Assembly (NCBI RefSeq): GCF_000257645.1
Contig: NZ_AJHJ01000017.1
Location: 1-64,000, forward strand
Origin: Serratia sp. M24T3
GTDB taxonomy: Bacteria; Pseudomonadota; Gammaproteobacteria; Enterobacterales; Enterobacteriaceae
Direction of reading: 5' to 3'
DNA length: 64,000 bases
The notes beneath the pieces are model-generated. The model did no database searches, was not told the DNA's origin, and saw nothing but the letters and a program-made list of their open reading frames with translations. Made by a program: the position numbers and the translations under genes. Positions 60,997-64,000 of the stretch are shown one piece after another; within the stretch, counting starts at the first letter, position 1; every line of letters begins with the position of its first letter.

Positions 60997-62538
60997 TTAC
61001 CAGGACTGGGTTGCTTTGAAGGTCTCAAGGATAGATTGGAATTTACCCTCGATTTCCTTGTCGTACGCACCAGTTTGGTTGATTTGTTGCATAAGCTCAG
61101 CGTGCTCGCGGTCAGCATAAGCCAACAGCGCAGCCTCGAAGCTACCCACTTTAGACAGCTCGACGTCTTCCAGGAAACCACGTTCTGCAGCGAACAGAAT
61201 CAGTGACTGTGCAACGATTGACATCGGTGCGTACTGTTTCTGTTTCAGCAGCTCGGTCACTTTCTGACCGTGGTTCAACTGTTTACGGGTCGCTTCATCC
61301 AAGTCGGATGCAAACTGTGAGAACGCAGCCAGTTCACGATATTGTGCCAGAGCGGTACGGATACCACCGGACAGTTTTTTCATGATCTTGGTCTGTGCAG
61401 CGCCACCAACACGGGATACGGAGATACCCGGGTTAACCGCTGGACGAATACCGGAGTTAAACAGGCTTGATTCCAGGAAGATCTGACCATCGGTAATCGA
61501 GATTACGTTGGTCGGAACAAACGCGGAAACGTCACCAGCTTGCGTTTCGATAATCGGCAGTGCAGTCAGAGAGCCGGTTTTACCTTTCACTTCACCCTTG
61601 GTGAATGCTTCAACGTAATCAGCGCTAACGCGAGATGCACGCTCCAGCAAACGGGAGTGGAGGTAGAACACGTCACCTGGATAAGCTTCACGACCTGGCG
61701 GACGACGCAACAGCAGCGAGATCTGACGGTATGCAACAGCCTGTTTAGACAGGTCATCGTATACGATCAGTGCATCTTCACCGCGGTCACGGAAGTATTC
61801 ACCCATCGCGCAACCAGAGTATGGTGCCAGGTATTGCAGCGCAGCTGATTCAGATGCGGTAGCAACAACAACAATGGTGTTGGCCAGTGCGCCGTGCTCT
61901 TCCAGTTTGCGAACCACGTTGGAAACGGTGGAAGCTTTCTGACCGATAGCGACGTAAATACATTTGATACCGGAATCGCGCTGGTTGATGATCGCATCAA
62001 TAGCCAGAGCAGTTTTACCGGTTTGACGGTCACCGATTACCAGTTCACGCTGACCACGACCGATTGGGATCATGGCATCGACTGACTTGTAGCCAGTCTG
62101 AACAGGTTCGTCAACGGATTGACGATCGATAACGCCCGGTGCGATAGCTTCTACAGGAGAGAAACCGTCGTTTTCAACCGGACCTTTACCATCAATTGGT
62201 GCACCCAGGGTGTTAACCACACGGCCCAGCAGGCCACGGCCAACTGGAACTTCAAGGATACGACCAGTACATTTTACTTTCATCCCTTCGGCGAGGTCTG
62301 AGTAAGGGCCCATTACTACGGCACCTACAGAGTCACGCTCCAGGTTCAGGGCGATAGCGTAGCGGTTACCCGGCAGCGCAATCATTTCGCCTTGCATGAC
62401 TTCGGCCAGGCCGTTCACGCGGATGATCCCGTCAGAGACGGAAACGATAGTACCTTCATTGTGAGCTTCGCTCACCACATTGAACTGAGCAATGCGCTGC
62501 TTGATCAGTTCGCTGATTTCGGTGGAATTCAGTTGCAT
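60997..62538 (-). CDS. atpA: ATP synthase F1 subunit alpha
   Basis: 513 residues, same as E. coli. Regulatory nucleotide-binding subunit. P-loop [19 protein letters not shown] and [20 protein letters not shown] are signature sequences. The N-terminal [20 protein letters not shown] is nearly the E. coli one. Confidence 0.99.
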   Translation of the reverse strand: MQLNSTEISELIKQRIAQFNVVSEAHNEGTIVSVSDGIIRVNGLAEVMQGEMIALPGNRYAIALNLERDSVGAVVMGPYSDLAEGMKVKCTGRILEVPVGRGLLGRVVNTLGAPIDGKGPVENDGFSPVEAIAPGVIDRQSVDEPVQTGYKSVDAMIPIGRGQRELVIGDRQTGKTALAIDAIINQRDSGIKCIYVAIGQKASTVSNVVRKLEEHGALANTIVVVATASESAALQYLAPYSGCAMGEYFRDRGEDALIVYDDLSKQAVAYRQISLLLRRPPGREAYPGDVFYLHSRLLERASRVSADYVEAFTKGEVKGKTGSLTALPIIETQAGDVSAFVPTNVISITDGQIFLESSLFNSGIRPAVNPGISVSRVGGAAQTKIMKKLSGGIRTALAQYRELAAFSQFASDLDEATRKQLNHGQKVTELLKQKQYAPMSIVAQSLILFAAERGFLEDVELSKVGSFEAALLAYADREHAELMQQINQTGAYDKEIEGKFQSILETFKATQSW

Positions 62539-62550
62539 GCTCCAGTCCCC

Positions 62551-63084
62551 TTAAGACTGCAAGACGTCTGCCAGGCGTTCTAGACGACTGCGAACGCTGC
62601 CATCAATCACCATATCACCTGCACGGATTACGATCCCGGCAAGAACAGACTTGTCAATTTTGCAATTCAGCTTAACTTTGCGAGACAAACGTTTTTCCAT
62701 CGCAGCAGCGATTTTCGCCTGCTGTTCTTCAGACAGAACGTTGGCAGAAATAACTTCTACTTCAACGGTCGCCTCCAATGCTGCACGCAGTTCAATAAAC
62801 TGCTCCAGCACTTCAGGAAGAACGCGTAAACGTTTGTTGTCAGCCATAACCTTAATCAGGTTCTGACCCGCTTCGTCGAGTTGTTCACCACATACGCCGA
62901 TAAAAACATTCGAAAGCGCTTCAGGTGCCATAGCACCTGTGAGCAACTCTGAAATCTGTTTATCGCGTGTGACTTCAGCCGTGAACGCGAGCATTGACTG
63001 CCAGCGATCCAAGCTTTGGTGCTCAACGGCAAAGTCAAAAGCTGCTTTGGCGTAGGGGCGAGCTACCGTAGTAAATTGTGACAT
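62551..63084 (-). CDS. atpH: ATP synthase F1 subunit delta
   Basis: 177 residues, same as E. coli. It is the outer-stalk link between F1 and subunit b. N-terminal helical bundle starts [20 protein letters not shown], and the C-terminal [20 protein letters not shown] is the conserved end. It precedes atpA by 12 bases. Confidence 0.98.
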   Translation of the reverse strand: MSQFTTVARPYAKAAFDFAVEHQSLDRWQSMLAFTAEVTRDKQISELLTGAMAPEALSNVFIGVCGEQLDEAGQNLIKVMADNKRLRVLPEVLEQFIELRAALEATVEVEVISANVLSEEQQAKIAAAMEKRLSRKVKLNCKIDKSVLAGIVIRAGDMVIDGSVRSRLERLADVLQS

Positions 63085-63098
63085 CAGCCCCTCCCTCC

Positions 63099-63569
63099 TT
63101 ACAGTTCAGCGACCAGTTTATCAACGATGTCGCTGTTAGCAGCTTCATCCACGGAACGTTCGATGATTTTCTCGGCGCCAGCAATAGCCAAAATACCGAC
63201 TTGTTTACGTAACTCTTCACGAGCACGTTGACGTTCTGCGTCGATCTCTGCCTTCGCTTGCGTCACGATTTTGTTACGTTCCTGCTCAGCTTCAGTTTTA
63301 GCATCTTCGATGATCTGAGTTCTGCGCTTGTTGGCTTGCTCAATGATCACCTGGGCTTCCGCTTTGGCTTTAATCAGTTGGTCGGTCGCATCGGCTTGCG
63401 CTAAATCCAGCTCTTTTTTGGCTTGTTCTGCGGAAGATAAACCGTCAGCAATTTCTTTCTGACGCTTTTCGATGGCAGCCATAATTGGCGGCCATACGTA
63501 CTTCATGCAGAACCAGACAAACAGGACGAACGCGATAGCCTGGCCGAGGATTGTTGCGTTAAGATTCAC
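63099..63569 (-). CDS. atpF: ATP synthase Fo subunit b
   Basis: 156 residues, same as E. coli. One N-terminal membrane helix ([20 protein letters not shown]) followed by a long charged coiled coil forming the peripheral stalk. It precedes atpH in the usual order. Confidence 0.98.
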   Translation of the reverse strand: MNLNATILGQAIAFVLFVWFCMKYVWPPIMAAIEKRQKEIADGLSSAEQAKKELDLAQADATDQLIKAKAEAQVIIEQANKRRTQIIEDAKTEAEQERNKIVTQAKAEIDAERQRAREELRKQVGILAIAGAEKIIERSVDEAANSDIVDKLVAEL

Positions 63570-63620
63570 AGCACAATGCCTCTTTCAAAGTGAATTAGTT
63601 GATGTCTATCGTTTAACTCA

Positions 63621-63892
<272 letters not shown>

Positions 63893-63924
63893 TCAGTTAA
63901 AACGCAGTAGTGTTGAAAGAAAAA

Positions 63925-64000
63925 TCAGTGTTTTTCAGATGCCATCGACAGATAGACAATCGTCAGAACCATGAAGATAAAGGCTTGCAATGTAATGATC
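63925..64000 (-). CDS. atpB: ATP synthase Fo subunit a, 3' end only
   Basis: The last 24 residues (IITLQAFIFMVLTIVYLSMA then SEKH) are in the window; the rest lies past the right edge. This is the conserved C-terminal helix of subunit a, which lines the proton half-channels. The gap to atpE is 50 bases. Confidence 0.95.
   Translation of the reverse strand, partial: IITLQAFIFMVLTIVYLSMASEKH

Overview
The window is chromosomal DNA of an Enterobacterales bacterium. From about 12.6 kb onward the gene order follows the origin-proximal arm of Escherichia coli almost gene for gene: tag-yiaC-yiaD, ghrB, avtA, ibpAB, yidQ, yidR, yidA, gyrB-recF-dnaN-dnaA, rpmH-rnpA-yidD-yidC-mnmE, yieE-yieF-adeP-yieH, phoU-pstBACS, glmS-glmU and atpCDGAHFEB. 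A lateral (Flag-2/Laf) flagellar locus and a 2-ketogluconate-type operon suggest a Yersiniaceae- or Hafniaceae-like genus (Serratia, Rahnella, Rouxiella or similar). The genus is an inference. atpB is cut by the right edge. In E. coli atpI, rsmG, mnmG and oriC come next, so oriC probably lies just outside the window.

Layout. (1) 1-11.0 kb: distal end of a lateral flagellar gene cluster, all on +: flgJ (3' end), flgK, flgL, a lafW-like gene, flagellin lafA, fliD, fliS, a small fliT-like chaperone, fliK, fliL, the dedicated sigma factor lafS, motA and motB. (2) 11.2-13.6 kb: an MFS carrier, tag and yiaC. (3) 14.0-20.9 kb: OmpA-like lipoprotein yiaD, then a LacI regulator (PtxS-like), KguE-like isomerase, KguT-like carrier and a 2-ketoaldonate/hydroxypyruvate reductase, with a PtxS-type palindromic operator; then avtA. 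(4) 20.9-24.5 kb: heat-shock genes ibpAB with a sigma-32 promoter and thermometer-like leaders, then yidQ, yidR, yidA. (5) 24.7-27.7 kb: an orphan gene for a protein of about 1005 residues with a C-terminal mono-ADP-ribosyltransferase signature. (6) 27.9-38.6 kb: the replication and translation core, gyrB to mnmE. (7) 38.7-39.7 kb: a second orphan gene, 338 residues with an internal duplication. (8) 40.2-49.5 kb: yieE-yieF-adeP-yieH, a TetR regulator and the Pho-box-controlled pst operon. (9) 49.6-54.0 kb: an accessory four-gene operon (alpha-oxoamine synthase, methyltransferase, stand-alone adenylation enzyme, GNAT) between pstS and the 3' end of glmS, which is the attTn7 hot spot. (10) 54.5-64 kb: glmS, glmU and the ATP synthase operon.

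The most interesting parts are the three insertions into this otherwise conserved backbone. The ADP-ribosyltransferase protein has a hydrophobic segment, then a cysteine-flanked dibasic loop, then the catalytic domain, a layout that recalls AB toxins. The operon at glmS looks like a small uncharacterised amino-ketone or amino-acyl metabolite pathway without a visible carrier protein. The 338-residue protein resembles the toxin-like protein only in general plan: a polar N-terminus, one hydrophobic segment, then a soluble region. No tRNA, rRNA, CRISPR array or intact insertion sequence was seen.
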